A DNA stretch of 64,000 nucleotides from Terebella lapidaria. Its lineage: Eukaryota; Annelida; Polychaeta; Terebellida; Terebellidae. Below the pieces are notes generated by a model. The model saw nothing but the letters and a program-made list of their open reading frames with translations. It made no database searches and was not told the DNA's origin. Numbering within the stretch: the stretch's first letter is position 1; every line of letters starts with the position of its first letter. The position numbers and the translations under genes were made by a program. The DNA lies in contig OX424558.1 in NCBI GenBank assembly GCA_949152475.1, positions 42,400,751 to 42,464,750 of the forward strand, written 5' to 3'. Shown one piece after another: positions 1 through 12,554 of this stretch.

Positions 1-1306
1 ATGGCAGTGGATTCTTGTTCAGAATAGAGAACTGATGTTTTGGGTGAAAACAGAACAATATTATTGAATAAGTTAACGTTAGTTTCACTAGTTAAGTCTA
101 TTATTTCCCAGAATAAAAATAGTTAAGATGAGAAACATTTATTATTAAGCTCAACAGGGTAAAAGTTTCGTCCAGTACAAATTTCATGGGTGTAACCAAA
201 TAAGTTAACATTATTTTTACTGGTTAAGTCTATTATTGATCACAATTAAAATAGTTAAGACAAGATATATTTTTGCTAGTTAAGTCTATTATTTACCTCA
301 AAAAAATAGTTAAGAAGGGAAACGTTTATTATTGAGTTGAACCAGGTAATGGAATTTCACATTCAAATCTAATTTGAAACATATTTCGGATGAAAATAGA
401 CCTTTTTGTGAAAACATTGATCTGGCTCCCGTTTTGTCATCTTGAAATGCAGTTTTGGTCAACTTTAAGTTTGAATTTCAATTTGAAACCAAGTTTGGCA
501 CATATCATGAGATAAAATAACGTTGTGGTGAAAAGTTCGATCTGGCTCCAAATTTGTCATCTTGAAATGCAGTTTTGGTCAACTTTTAGTTTGAATTTCA
601 ACTTGAAACCAAGTTTGGCACAAATCATGAGTTAAAATATAAGTTATGGCGAAAAGTTCGATCTGGCTCTAATTTCGTCATCTTGAAATGCAGTTTTGGT
701 CAACTTTTACATTGAATATCAACTTGAAACCAAGTTTGGCACATATCATGAGTTAAAATATAAGTTATGGCGAAAAGTTCGATCTGGCTCCATTTTTGTT
801 ATCTTGAAATGCAGTTTTGGTCAACTTTTACATTGAATTTCAATTTGAAACCAAGTTTGGCACATATTATGAGTTAATATTTAATTTATGGTGAAAAGTT
901 CGATCTGGCTGCAATTTCTTCAACTTGAAATGCAGTTTTGGTCAATTTTTACTCTGAATTTCAACTTTAACCAGGTTTGTCAAATATTCTGTGTTGACAT
1001 ATAACTTCAGGTGAAAAGATTGATTTGGCTGTAATTTCGTTATTTTATCAAACATGTCGAAATGGAAACCCATATGCAGTGATTTTGACTTGATTTTGAA
1101 TTCGACTTTCAATAATCTTGAAAGATCAATGCAGCAATTTTGGTGGAAAACAAAACAGTTGTGGCTTTGGATTTTACATTTCTCTGGTAATCTTTTTAGC
1201 CATTGCTCTAGTTTATCATACTTATCAGTAATATATTTGGGGCAACAGGGATGATAAGGCTACGGGGGATACACCCAAGCGGTTGTAGGCGACCGGAAAT
1301 GTCTAG
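1..1306. repeat. Left arm of a large fold-back (inverted-repeat) element
   Basis: This arm is the inverted counterpart of about 8322-10515. From outside in it has: a short unique end (1-60, shared motif cttgttcag...gagaactgatgtttt); an outer block (about 60-345) of about 2.5 copies of a repeat marked by gttaagtctattatt and aaaatagttaaga; a middle block (about 350-1040) of six copies of a roughly 120-bp repeat, marked by gatctggctcc at about 419, 539, 660, 781, 902 and 1020; and a unique inner part (1110-1306) marked by gcagcaattttggtgg and gggctacgggggatacaccc-like sequence. The true outer end probably lies just before position 1. Long inverted arms built of tandem subrepeats are the hallmark of Foldback/TU-type elements of flies and sea urchins; assignment to such a family is inference. 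Confidence 0.8.
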
Positions 1307-1312
1307 TTCTGA

Positions 1313-1428
1313 TTTTACCCGTGTAGTATTATGGAGGTAATGTATAGGACAAATTTCTTTCTTTTTCCATATGGCAAAACTAGTATTATTTACTATACTT
1401 ACCTCCATAATACTACCAAAGTGTCCCA
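1313..1428. repeat. Short hairpin-forming repeat at the LINE 5' side
   Basis: The stretch starts with acccgtgtagtattatggag and ends with the inverse, ctccataatactac, so it can fold back on itself. A diverged relative starts at about 5160 (acccgtgtagtactatggag, followed by gtaagtatagtaaataat and ccatatgg), on the other side of the LINE. It could be a small MITE or the split ends of an element that the LINE entered. No target duplication could be defined. Confidence 0.4.
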
Positions 1429-1429
1429 C

Positions 1430-4400
1430 CCAACATGCCCCTTTTCTTTTGTACTCGTCCCTGAGACAAGGACTTATTGGGAATGGAGGAAGTTGGCACG
1501 GTGCTGCCCATCTGTTATGTAACAGATGTTGTTTGTCTAATCTGCCTTTTGGGTCATTGAATGATGATGATTTTGAGATATGTATGTCTGGACTGAACGA
1601 TGAAATTTTTTCCATTTATAACCAATGTATGAATGTTGAAAAAAGTTTAACACTTGATTTGCCAAAAACTGGTAAATTCTCCTTTGATCAGGAATTCAAT
1701 CCGGATGAACAACATCTCAAGAATAATTCTCAGTGCCACTACTACTTGGCAGATGAATTCAATCAAAAATATGCTAACTGTAATAATGAATATGGTCTGT
1801 CAATAATTCACATGAATTGTAGAAGTCTAGTATCCCATTATGATAACATTGTGAATACTTTGACAAGTTTGACATATACATTTGATGTTATCGCTTTATC
1901 CGAAACCTGGATTGTACCGGGCAAGCATGATTTGAATATTTTTTCCATCAAGGGTTATACACTATACTCCTCGTCAAGATCTAATAAGAAAGGTGGATGA
2001 GTAGCAATCTATATATCCGATAAGTTTGAACACTGCATCTCTAATACCCTTACGAAGGTTCTGGAAGACTGTATGGAATCTATATTTATTGAAATCATGC
2101 TAAATAACAAGAAAATCAATGTAGGTTGTGTATATAGAGCGCCGGATACTAACATTACATACTTCACTGAGGAAATGAAGACTCTATTGAATGCTATAAA
2201 TTTAAGATCAACCTTCATTTGTGGTGATTACAATGTAGATATTCTAAAGTATGACACACGCCAAGGTACGAAGACTTTATCAACCAGCTATTTAGTTTTG
2301 GGTACTATCCCTTAATTAACCTGCCAACTAGAATACAGTCCAACAGTTTTTCAGTCATAGATAATATATACACGAACGTGACTGATATAAAGATTGAAAA
2401 TGGTTTATTGATCGAAGACTTGTCTGATCATTTACCTATTTTCTCTTTGATTAATTATGGTACCAATTCTACAAAGGAATCAAAAACAGAATACAGATAT
2501 GTACGCAAAATGAATCACAATAATTTGTGCTCATTCAAAAATGCTTTGGATGAACAAGACTGATCTGTTATATTGCAATGTAACGATGTTAATCAAGCAT
2601 ACAACAAATTTCATGATTTAATTACAGTAAAATTTAATTCATGTTTTCCCATTGTGAAGGTAAAGAACCACCATAAAAACAGTTACAGTCCATGGTTTAC
2701 CCCGGGTTTGAAAAATGCCTGTAAAAAGAAAAATACTTTGTATAGAAGTTATTTGAAATACAGAACTGAACAATCTGAACAGAAATACAAAAAGTATAAA
2801 AATAAATTGACAAGTATATTACGAACAGCAGAAAAGAAATACTATGCTGATCAATTATATGCTCACAAGAATGATATAAAGAACACATGGAAAGTATTAA
2901 ATGAAATAACAAAAAGGAAAAAAAATAAGGATTCAAAGACTGAATTATCAATTCAAAATGGTGACAGACTTATAATAGACAACAAGGAAATTGCTAGCTC
3001 TTTCAACAATTTCTTTGTGAATGTTGGGCCATCGCTTGCAGCAAAAATTGAAACATGCAGCGAAAAGTCATTTGAGGATTTTATGAATCCCAGTATAGTT
3101 AATTCTTTATTTCTAGATCCAGTTTGTAGTGAGGATATTGTAAATATTGTCTCAAAGTTCAAAAACAAAACATCATGTGGTTATGATAATATCAGTATGT
3201 CGTTAGTTAAAACAGTTATTGTTTCAGTACAGATCCCCTTGCCCATATTTGTAACATATCACTCCAGAAAGGAATATTTCCAGATGAAATGAAAACAGCT
3301 AAAGTAGTTCCTTTGTTTAAATCTGGTAACAGAAAAGAAGTCTCAAACTACAGGCCAGTTTCTATTTTGCCACAATTTTCCAAGATACTGGAAAAAGTTT
3401 ATTATAGCAAACTGGTGAAATTTATTACTACTAACAATTTAATGTACCGGAGTCAATATGGGTTTCGAGAAAACCACTCCACGAACTTAGCACTTATGGA
3501 ACTAATTGAGCATTTATCCACCAGTCTGGACAACAACGTGATATCAACTGGTGTTTTTATTGATATTAAAAAAAGCATTTGATACCATCAATCACTCTAT
3601 ATTGCTGAAAAAATTGTCATATGGTATAAGAGGTGTTTCACAAAAGTGGCTGGAAAGTTATCTGAGTAATAGATCACAGTATGTTGTATATAATGGCGTT
3701 AGTTCTGATACTAAATCAGTTTCTTGTGGAATTCCCCAAGGCTCTATTTTGGGGCCAATACTATTTCTGCTATATATTAATGATCTTCCCAATATATCTG
3801 AGAAACTGAAGTTTATATTGTTTGCTGATGATACTAATGTATTCTATTCTAGTAATAATGTAAATGACATCAACAAAACAATGGAGGTGGAGTTGAGTAA
3901 AATGTCTGTATGGTTCAGAGTTAATAAACTCTCCTTGAATGTTGCAAAAACTAATTTCATGCTTTTTAAAACTAAATCCCATGCAGATATCAATTGTAAA
4001 ATTAGTATAGATGGTGTAGCAGTCTCCAGAGTGAAGGTAGCTAAATTTCTCGGTGTACTCGTGGACGAGAAATTAAACTGGACTGAACATATCAATGATA
4101 CTTGTAAAAAAATCTCAAAGAACAATGGTATTTTGCATAAAGTTAAACATGTGTTAAATAGTGAATTTCTGTACACCCTGTATTGTTCACTAGTTGTACC
4201 ATACCTTAGCTATGCTTGTGAAATTTGGGGAAACAATTATGAATCAAGGTTACATGATGTAATTACCCTTCAAAAAAGGGCCATTCGAAATGTAGCCAAA
4301 ACAAGTTATCTGGAACATACATCTCCTTTATTTTCAAGATTCAAGTGTCTCAAGTTTCTTGATATAGTCAAATTAAAAACACTTGTCATTGTATATAGAG

Positions 4401-5068
4401 CCAAACATGAAAATTTACCTAGTAACATCCAAAATATGTTCTCTAAAGTTACAGATGTACATACTTATAACACAAGGTCTAATTCCCGAAACAATTTCAG
4501 TATAAAGTTTTGTAAAACTAAGTCAAAATCTATGCGTATCAGCATAAGTGGTGTCAAGTTGTGGAATCAGTTGGATGTAAAACTACGTGATGCTAAGTCA
4601 ACTTCCCTATTCCGCACAAACGTTAAAAAGTTTTTTATAGACAGTTATTGAGTTATTGAGTTATTGAGTTACAGTTAATACTCAACCTGTATCGTTTAGA
4701 ATCTATCTATTTAGTCACAATTGATCTCGTATTGTATCAGTTTAATATTATTGAGTGGGTATACCTGCAGTGTTCATACATGTAAGTAATATCAGTATTG
4801 CACCAGCAGTATATATATATATTTTCTTTAATGTATCTGTTACATTTCTTTATGTTACTATATTGAATTGGTATCCACACAGTATTATGTTGTTACTCAT
4901 TGTATTTGTTTACTTTATTTGTTATTTTGTCAACGGGGGTTTGCGTTATAAGCTTTAAGCTTCCAGCCTTCCCCTTTTCACCATTTGTATTTTGCCATTC
5001 TACCTAAATTGTTACATGTACTTTGATTGGTGGTGAAATAAACTATTTGAATACTGAATACTGAATAC
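1430..5068 (+). mobile_element. CR1/L2-like LINE, broken
   Basis: A plus-strand non-LTR retrotransposon. In order it shows: the tail of a Cys-rich finger (CNRCC...LPF, about 1520-1560); an AP endonuclease (IIHMNCRSL at about 1803, FDVIALSETW at about 1880, a GDYN motif near 2222, SDHLP near 2425); a basic linker (about 2650-2950); and a reverse transcriptase (NYRPVSILP near 3346, QYGFRENHST near 3455, AFDTINHS near 3576, GIPQGSILGP near 3728, FADDTN near 3820) ending with a C-terminal region at 4651. The 3' UTR runs to about 5068 and ends in a short gaatact tandem tail, as in L2/CR1-like elements. It is inactive: in-frame stops at 1998 and 2562 and frame changes near 2275, 3230-3290 and 3570 (extra A in an A run). 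The exact 5' end is uncertain and no target duplication was found. Confidence 0.85.
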
Positions 5069-5069
5069 T

Positions 5070-6640
5070 GCCCGTAGTGGCAGCAGTGACGGGGTCATTC
5101 TTTAGTCTTCCCCATATGAGGTTTCTCTATGGGGGAGCCTAATTTAAGTAGGCTGATAGGGTTACCCGTGTAGTACTATGGAGGTAAGTATAGTAAATAA
5201 TGCGGTTTTAACTTTTAAAACGACGATTTCATGCCATATGGAAAAAGAAATTTCAAACTGATCCGACTATCCCAAGCAAGGTTATGGGCAAAAAATATAT
5301 GAGATTTTGTGTTGAACTTGACATTTGGTCCGATAACCTATTGGCATGGCGTTGCGTCCATAGATATATCTATGGTTGGTCCGCCGTCCATCGTCCGTTC
5401 ACAATTTTATCTTCGAATCTTTTTGAAATTTTGCACAAAAATGCTAAAAAATATTTCAAGAGTGTTCAAAGTATTTTAAGGTTTTTTATTTTTTCGATTT
5501 TTTCCAAAACGGCGGCCATTTTTTACGTAAAAAGGTCGATTTTGGACTATGACAGCTGTTTTCTGAAAGTCTGTTCAGTATATGTTTTTCTAGTTGATGT
5601 ATATTAGGAATTTTCATATGTACCCTGATGTTTCTTCGATTTTGAATCGCTCGAAGTGTCTAACACATATATTGTCCGGTAACTTTTTCCACACTTTGGG
5701 CGAATTTTTCCTGTACGAACCAATTTTCACATTTCAGGTCATCGTGACCATGACATTTAGCCTTCATGATCGTCTGAGTCACCAAAAGATAGTATGACTT
5801 CCTATTTGATTATAATGCAAACATAAGTCCCATGTGCAAACGTTTTCGTCCCATACAATTGTGCATATCAGGTCTTTTTGAGCCTTTCGAGAACAAATAC
5901 CAGGCTTTTTCAGCGTTTCAAGGCACCACATTTTAATACACACTGTGAAGGACCCCAATTGGCATGTTTTGGAACAAAAATATCGAAACTGATGGGATAG
6001 TTTTAGAGAAAAGAGCCAAAAACTGAATTTTGGACTTTTTTTACCTTTTGAGCCTAAATTTTGAGCCTTTTGATCAAATCGAGGCATCCCATTTTCAAAC
6101 ACAATGTCAAATAATCATGTTTTGAAACAAAAACCAAAAAACTGAGTTTTGGCGCTTTTTGGGCCTTTTGAGCCCATATTTTGAGCCTTTTGATCGAATC
6201 CATGCACACCATCTGTATACACAATGTTGGGGACCCGAATTGGCATGTATTGAAATAAAATTTCAAAACTGATTAAACAGTCTTCGAGAAAACAGCCGAA
6301 AACTGAATTTTGGGGGTTTTTGGCCCTTAAAGCCTAAATTTCTTGCCTTTTGAGTAATTCAAGGCATTCCATCCTCATCAAATTAGCATGTTTTGGAACA
6401 AAATTCTCATGGTCATACAGTTTTTGGGAAGATAGTCGTCAAAGTTCAAAATTGGCCATTATAAAAACCAACAAAATACTTATATAAATATTTTGTACGT
6501 ATATTTGTACAAAATTTTTAAAAATCCAACTGTAAACTTTGAAGATAAAAATGTAGAAGAACGCCGACGCTGAATAATTTTCAGGTATTCATAGTCACCA
6601 CCACAACGAACTTGTGATAGGTAGTGTAGTAATTCATATA
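5070..6640. repeat. Intermediate repeats, no gene seen
   Basis: About 5250-5760 is AT-rich non-coding repeat DNA (contains aaaacggcggccattttt). About 5860-6400 holds roughly four degenerate tandem units of 110-170 bp marked by gagccttttgatc, aggcacaccat-like, acacaatgt and ttggcatgtttt; long open frames on the minus strand here follow the repeat and are not genes. 6400-6640 shows nothing recognisable. Confidence 0.55.
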
Positions 6641-7260
6641 TGAGCGGCTAGCCACGCTGGTGTACGCTACTACATGTTCTTGTCTGTCCATAACTTGCGA
6701 GAGGACATTGCTAGAGTCAAATTGCTCATGTCAGTGTCCAGGATGGGCTCACAGTCGGGGATTGATGCTCGAGCACAGGAGCAGATATCAGAGCCTGTCT
6801 GAAGTTCACAAATGCCACCTCCTGCAGATCGTCCCAAACAAACTTGGCTCCCTTTTCCGTGAGTACAGGTAAAGGATGTGCAATCTCTGAGAAGCCTTGG
6901 ACAAAGTGACAGTTGTAGCTCATGAAGGCTGCTCACCTCACGTTTTCCAATATTTCATGGTCGGAGTCACCTCGGCATGCTTTCCAGCTTCGCACGGTTT
7001 GGTCTGACATCTGTTCCAGTCACCATGGAGCCAAAGAACAAAATTCATGGTTTGAGTGTTCGCATTGGGATGGCTTCAGTTTGTAATCTGTTCCACAGAT
7101 GCAGTGGAGCACCATCTGGAGGTTGGTCAGGGTTTCTTCAAAGAAGCGGCTGTACACGATGACATCATCAATGTGCACTATGCACATTTTTCAGAGATAG
7201 CCGTTTAACACCATCCCCATCAAGTACTCAGACATTGGGGAATATTACATAGCCCGAACT
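6640..7260 (-). mobile_element. Ty3/Gypsy-type pol fossil (reverse transcriptase to RNase H part)
   Basis: On the minus strand, conceptual translation gives peptides typical of the Ty3/Gypsy pol polyprotein: a catalytic-region peptide with IDDVIVYS (near 7150-7180), then FVQGFSEIAHPL and LTEKGAKFVWDD (near 6800-6905), which belong to the end of the reverse transcriptase and the start of RNase H. No LTRs, gag or integrase are recognisable nearby. The piece is an old, broken fragment. Its 5' side ends where the 859-bp palindromic element was inserted at 7268; sequence beyond that element may continue it. Confidence 0.7.
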
Positions 7261-7267
7261 GTATAGC

Positions 7268-8126
7268 TACGGAAGAGGATTAGGGCCACCAAACTAAAAG
7301 TTTTTTTTCTATTTGTCGACTTACGTAACTCGATATATCGACTTACGTAACTCGATAAATCGACTCACGTATCTCGATAAATCGACTTACGTATCTCGAT
7401 AAATCGACTTATGGCTCAGACATTTAAAGTACAAGTAAAATGAATATACATCGACCGTAATATAGGCAAGCCATATACCATTTCATTGGTTACCTTGGAA
7501 ACGATAGGATAAAGAATATATACTGATTACTCATATTGAAAATTATATGGAGTTTAACAGTCATTACACTAATCACTGAAATGATACCAAACTATCCAAT
7601 TGGAGAAGCCGTTCCAGATAACGTTACGAATATACATCATTCCATGTTTAATAGCTAAATATTTTTTTAAAAAACCAAACAATTATACCAATTTCATTCA
7701 TGAACATATTGCATTGTTCGAAGAGATATGATATAATAACTTCAGTATAGTTTTTATTTCGGTAGTTTGTTCTGTATAACTCGATATTTAACGTCATTTA
7801 TTCGATATTTTAACGTCATTTATCGAGATAAATATCTCGATTTATCGAGACAAATATCTCGATTCATCGACATATTAAGTCGATTTATCGAGATAATTAA
7901 CTCGATTTATCGAAATAATTAACTCGATTTATCGAGATAACTAAGTCGATTTATCGAAATAAATAAGTCGATTTATCGAGATAACTAAGTCGATTTATCG
8001 AGATAAATAAGTCGCTATATCGAGATAATATCTCGATTTATCGAGATAATAAGTCGATTTATCGAGATACGTGAGTCGACAAATCAATAAAAAAATTTAG
8101 TTGCTTGGCCCTAATCCTCTTCCGTA
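7268..8126. mobile_element. 859-bp palindromic DNA element with terminal inverted repeats
   Basis: The ends are inverted copies (TACGGAAGAGGATTAGGGCC at the left, its complement at the right end). It is flanked by gtatagc at 7261-7267 and 8127-8133, a 7-bp target duplication (5 bp if the outer C/G pair is counted in the ends). Inside each end lie short tandem subrepeats of the type tcgatttatcgagataa: about four copies at 7315-7410 and a dozen or more at 7780-8090, mostly self-complementary. The middle (7410-7780) is AT-rich and without coding sequence. It is a non-autonomous DNA transposon of unassigned superfamily. Confidence 0.8.
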
Positions 8127-8133
8127 GTATAGC

Positions 8134-8321
8134 AGGTTTGTTGATATTAATTCCTCTGCAATAGCATTGAAATACAGAATAGTAGTAGTAGTTTTATTTC
8201 AATAGCATGTATATATAACAAAAAAAATATTATACATACTATGAAAACAAGATACATTGCTGTGAGGGACAGCACATAGCCAAGGCTGCCTTCCTGTGCT
8301 GACCCCATGAAATAGAAAAAC
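8134..8321 (-). repeat. Probable LINE-tail fragment
   Basis: Read on the minus strand, a short unit with tgaaataaaactactac and a small tact repeat (8170-8205) resembles the 3' ends of CR1/L2-like elements. The remaining sequence up to the right arm has no recognisable content. The call is tentative. Confidence 0.3.
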
Positions 8322-10515
8322 TAGACGCTTCCGGTCGCCTACGACCGCTTGGGTGTATCCCCCGTAGCCCTATCATCTCTGTTGCTCCAAATATATCACT
8401 GTCAAGTGTGAAAAACTAGAGCAAGGGCTAAAAAAGATTACCAAAGAAATGTTAAATCTCAAGTCACAACTGTTTTTTTTCCCCACCAAAATTGCTGCAC
8501 TGATCTTCCGAGGTTATTGAAGGTCGAATTCAAAATCACCACTGAAATCTCTTTATATGAATATGAATTTGATAAAATAACGAAAATACAGATAGATCAA
8601 TCTTTTCACCTATTTATATTTCAACTCAGAATATTTTACAAACTTGGTTCCAAGTTGAAATTCAAAGTGAAAGTTGACCAAAACTGCATTTCAAGATGAC
8701 GAAATTGGAGCCAGATCGAACTTCTCACCATAAGTTATATTTCGACTCATAATACATGTATGTGCCAAACATGGTTTCAAGTTGAAATTCAAGGTAAAAG
8801 TTAACCAAAACTGCATTCCAAGATGACAAAATTGGAGCCAGATCGAAGTTTTCGTCATAAGTTATATTTTAACTCATAATACCTGTCCAACTTGGTTTCA
8901 AGTTGAAATTCATACTAAAAGTTGACCAAAACTGCATTTCAAGATGACGAAATTAAAGCCAGATCAAACTTTTCGCCATGAGTCATATTTTAACTCATAA
9001 TATGTGCCAAACTTGGTTTCGTGTTGAAATTCAAGCTAAAAGTTTACCAAAACTGCATTTCAAGATGAAGAAATTGGAGCCAGATCGAACTTTTCATCAT
9101 AAGTTATATTTTAGCTCATAATATGTGCCAAACTTGGTTTCAAGTTGAAATTCAAACTAAAAATTGACCAAAACTGCATTTCAAGATGACGAAATTGGAG
9201 CCAGATCGAACTTTTCACCATAAGTTATATTTCGACTTATAATATGTGCCAAACATGCTTTCAAGTTGAAATTCAAAGTAAAAGTTGACCAAAACTGCAT
9301 TTCAAGATGAAGAAATTGGAGCCAGATCGAATTTTTCATCATAAGTCATATTTTAACTCATAATTTGTGCCAAACATGGTCTCAAGTTGAAATTCAAAGT
9401 AAAAGTTGATCAATGTTTTCATGAAAAGCTATTGTGATCAATAGTAGACTTAACTAGCAAGAAATTATGTTAACTTATTTGGTCACAGCCATAAAATCTC
9501 TACTGTACAAAGCCTTCACCTTCTTGAGCCCAATAATAAATATTTCTTGTCTTAACTATTTTCATTATGGTCAATAATAGACTTAACATGTAAAAATAAT
9601 GTTAACTTATTTGGTTACACCCAGAAATTTCTACCGGAAAAACCTTAACCTTGTTGAGCTCACCTTGTTGAGCCCAATAAAAAATATTTCTTGTCCTAAC
9701 TATTTTCATTGTGGTCAATAATAGACTTAGCATGCAAAAATAATGTTAACTTATTCGGTTACACCCAGAAATTTCTACCGGACAAAACCTTAACCTTGTT
9801 GAGCTCAATAATAATTGTTCCTCATCTTAACTATTTTTATTGAGGTCAATAATAGACTTAACTAGCAAAAAAAAAAAATGTTAACTTATTTGGTTACAGA
9901 CATAAAATGTTTATTGGACAGAATCTTTACCTTGTTGAGCCCAATAATAAATATTTCTTGTCTTAACTATTTTTTATTGTGGTCAATAATAGACTAAACT
10001 AGTAAAAATAATGTTAACTTATTCAGTACACCCATGAAATCTGTACTGGACATACTTTCACCTTGTTGAGCTTAATAATAAATATTTCTCCTCTTAACTA
10101 TTTTTATCGTGGTCAATAATAGACCTAACTATTTTTATTGTGGTCAATAATAGACTTAACTAGTGAAAATAATTTTAACTTATTCGGTTACACCAATGAA
10201 ATTTGTACTGGACAAAACATTTACTTTGTTGAGGTTAATAATAAATATTTCTTGTCTTAACTATTTTTATTGTGGTCAATAATAGACTTAACTATTAAAA
10301 ATAATATTAACTTATTCAGTTCCACCCATGAAATATGTACTGGACAAAACCTCTACCTTGTTGAGCTTGATAATAAACGATTCTCGTCTTAACTATTTTA
10401 TTGTGGACAATAATAGACTTAACTAGTAAAACTAACTTATTCAGTAATATTGTCCTGTTTTCACTGAAAACATCAGTTCTCCCTTCTGAACAAGAAACCA
10501 GTGTCATTACCTTCC
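8322..10515. repeat. Right arm of the large fold-back element
   Basis: Inverted partner of 1-1306, with the same order of parts mirrored: unique inner part (8322-8520), six copies of the roughly 120-bp repeat (ggagccagatcgaac near 8707, 8834, 8955, 9076, 9197 and 9317), then about eight copies of a roughly 130-bp repeat (9425-10450; gttaacttattcggttacac, ccttgttgagc, tcttaactatttttattgtgg), and a unique end (10450-10515). The outer block is about three times longer than in the left arm, so subrepeat number has changed independently in the two arms. Arm-to-arm similarity in the unique parts is high but not perfect, which implies an old rather than fresh element. Confidence 0.8.
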
Positions 10516-10686
10516 ATTGTACAGGCTATTGGAATGATCGTACATGTCAAAATGGATTTTTCAAAATTCTGTAATGAGTTAGGCTGTTAACATATTAATA
10601 TTTATATGATCATTCTAAAAAACGATTCGTTTCGTGTGACAGCCCTTTCCAACAACACTCTCAAATATTATCGAGATTCGTCAAAA

Positions 10687-11048
10687 ATTGCCATCAGTAG
10701 AGCGTTCACAATTCATGTGTCTCAAACAGGCTGTGTTCAATGCAAAATGTGTCCCCAAACGACCAATTCAGTTGCCACGGCAACCAAAATCGATTGGTGT
10801 CGGGATCTTACCATTATATATGTGCCTTCAAAAAGTAATGGTGATCGGGTGAGAATTGCGGCCTGTAGCGCGTTCACAAGCCATGTGTCTCAAACAGGCT
10901 GTTTTCAGTGCAAAATGTGTCCCTAAACGACCAATTCAGTTGCCACGGCAACCAAAATCGATTGGTGTCGGGATCTTACCATTATATATGTGCCTGCAAA
11001 AAGTAATGGTGATCGGGTGAGAATTGCGGCCTGTAGCGCGTTCACAAG
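10687..11048. repeat. 168-bp tandem repeat, about 2.2 copies
   Basis: The motif gcgttcaca recurs at 10702, 10870 and 11038, exactly 168 bp apart. Shared parts include catgtgtctcaaacaggctg, cgaccaattcagttgcc and aaaagtaatggtgatcgggt. The second and partial third copies are closer to each other than to the first. A 106-residue open frame through it is the repeat itself and is not regarded as a gene. Confidence 0.85.
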
Positions 11049-12554
11049 AAAATCTCTGCGGACGCGAATATTTATGGATTCTGAAATTCTTGAAATTTAA
11101 TAGTTCGAGGGATACAATAACAACTCACTGAAAATTCATCATACTGCGTACACACTCGTATATGCACACCATAGAGCTACATCATGGCGGACTCTTGTAG
11201 GTCATGGATAAAGCACGAGAAACAGTGAATTCGTGAACGAATTCATTGTTTCGAGTGTTTTATCCGACTTAAAATATTGCTCTTACAATCACAATGCGAC
11301 CAACAGATTACTCGTACACATGTATATTGTTTCTGTTAGATCTATTGCAAGTCAATCATGACAAAGATGTATTCATAAATAGCCGGCAACCGAGTGAATT
11401 TAGATTGCTCAACTCAACATGGTTTTCGGCCCAAGTACTATATCTCGCGCATTCCTCTATATATTCAATAAGAATTAAACAGGTGGCACACGGGTTAAAT
11501 GCATTCATTCAGTGTGCGAGTGGTATTAAGGAGCAGGGTTTGATGCATGGAACGTGTTTCAATGGACATCTCCATTGGATGATGGTGAGTTTTAATATAT
11601 TGTACTGAAAACACAGCGACACAATGACCTTATACCACACACAATCTCGCATTTCTGTTACTGGACATCGACTGGTTGACTTCAAATTTCAACATGGCAG
11701 ATAATTTGGACACATTTTTAAATGAAATCGTGGATAGTATGGTCGCATTTAATGCTGCAAACAATCTGAACGATGTTGGAAATTCAACGTTAGATGATCT
11801 TGAGATTACTGATTATGAACTTGTGCAACATGACATCACATGCATCAGTGAACGAATGAATTCGTATGGGGCAAACGGTGGATTCGTGCGGACGAATCCA
11901 CTGTTCAGACAATGGTGTGACGTCACAACAATATTTTAACCCCTGATAATGTACATCTGATGCACACAGTATTCGAGAAATGATTTACATGTAACATACA
12001 TGTTTCAGGATGAATTAGCTAAATATTTCCTATGTACAACTACGTAATGCACATCGTTTTAAAAGTATACAGGGCACGTACTGGCATGTTATATCCAGTT
12101 TACCTTCTTCCAAGTTTCAAACGCCTGACATGTTTTGGTGTGTAGGTGTAGGGACGGGAGTAATTTGTGTGTGTGAGCGCCGATAGACGTTTGTACCGCG
12201 GACCAAGAGCTCCCGTAAACAAAGTCAACTACGCTTTTGTCGCACCATCAACGCTGATACAGTGCAACAATAAACAGTGTACCGACTCGTCATCTTTATG
12301 ATATTGTGCGTTTCGGAGTTAGTCATAACCTTGATCCGCTAAAAAAATTTTGGTCTGGAAAATTATCAACATGAACAGTAGCCTGTGGTTAAATGATATA
12401 TTAGCTGGAATCGTGCTCGATCGTGTTCACAAAAAATTAGACGGAACATTGGTTTCTTTTTCGATTTCTACTTGGAGTGCGTAGCGGCTGACCACCGTGA
12501 TCACTGGAAGTCAAGGTCGGTTAGACAGGAAGTTAAAAGTGAAAACAGATAGGT
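11049..12554. other. Unassigned stretch with hairpins; no supported gene
   Basis: An imperfect hairpin with 28-bp arms lies at about 11198-11264 (ggataaagcacgagaaacag against its inverse ending tgttttatcc). A shorter perfect one is at 11879-11902 (arms ggattcgt/acgaatcc). Two plus-strand open frames, 11294-11608 (104 codons) and 11676-11939 (87 codons, acidic, starting MTSNFNMADNLD), have no motif I recognise. They could be pieces of an old mobile element that extends into the LINE that follows. Confidence 0.4.

Noticed and set aside
10606-10926. 106-codon open frame
   Set aside because: It runs through the 168-bp tandem repeat and mirrors it; no start context, motif or splice sites.
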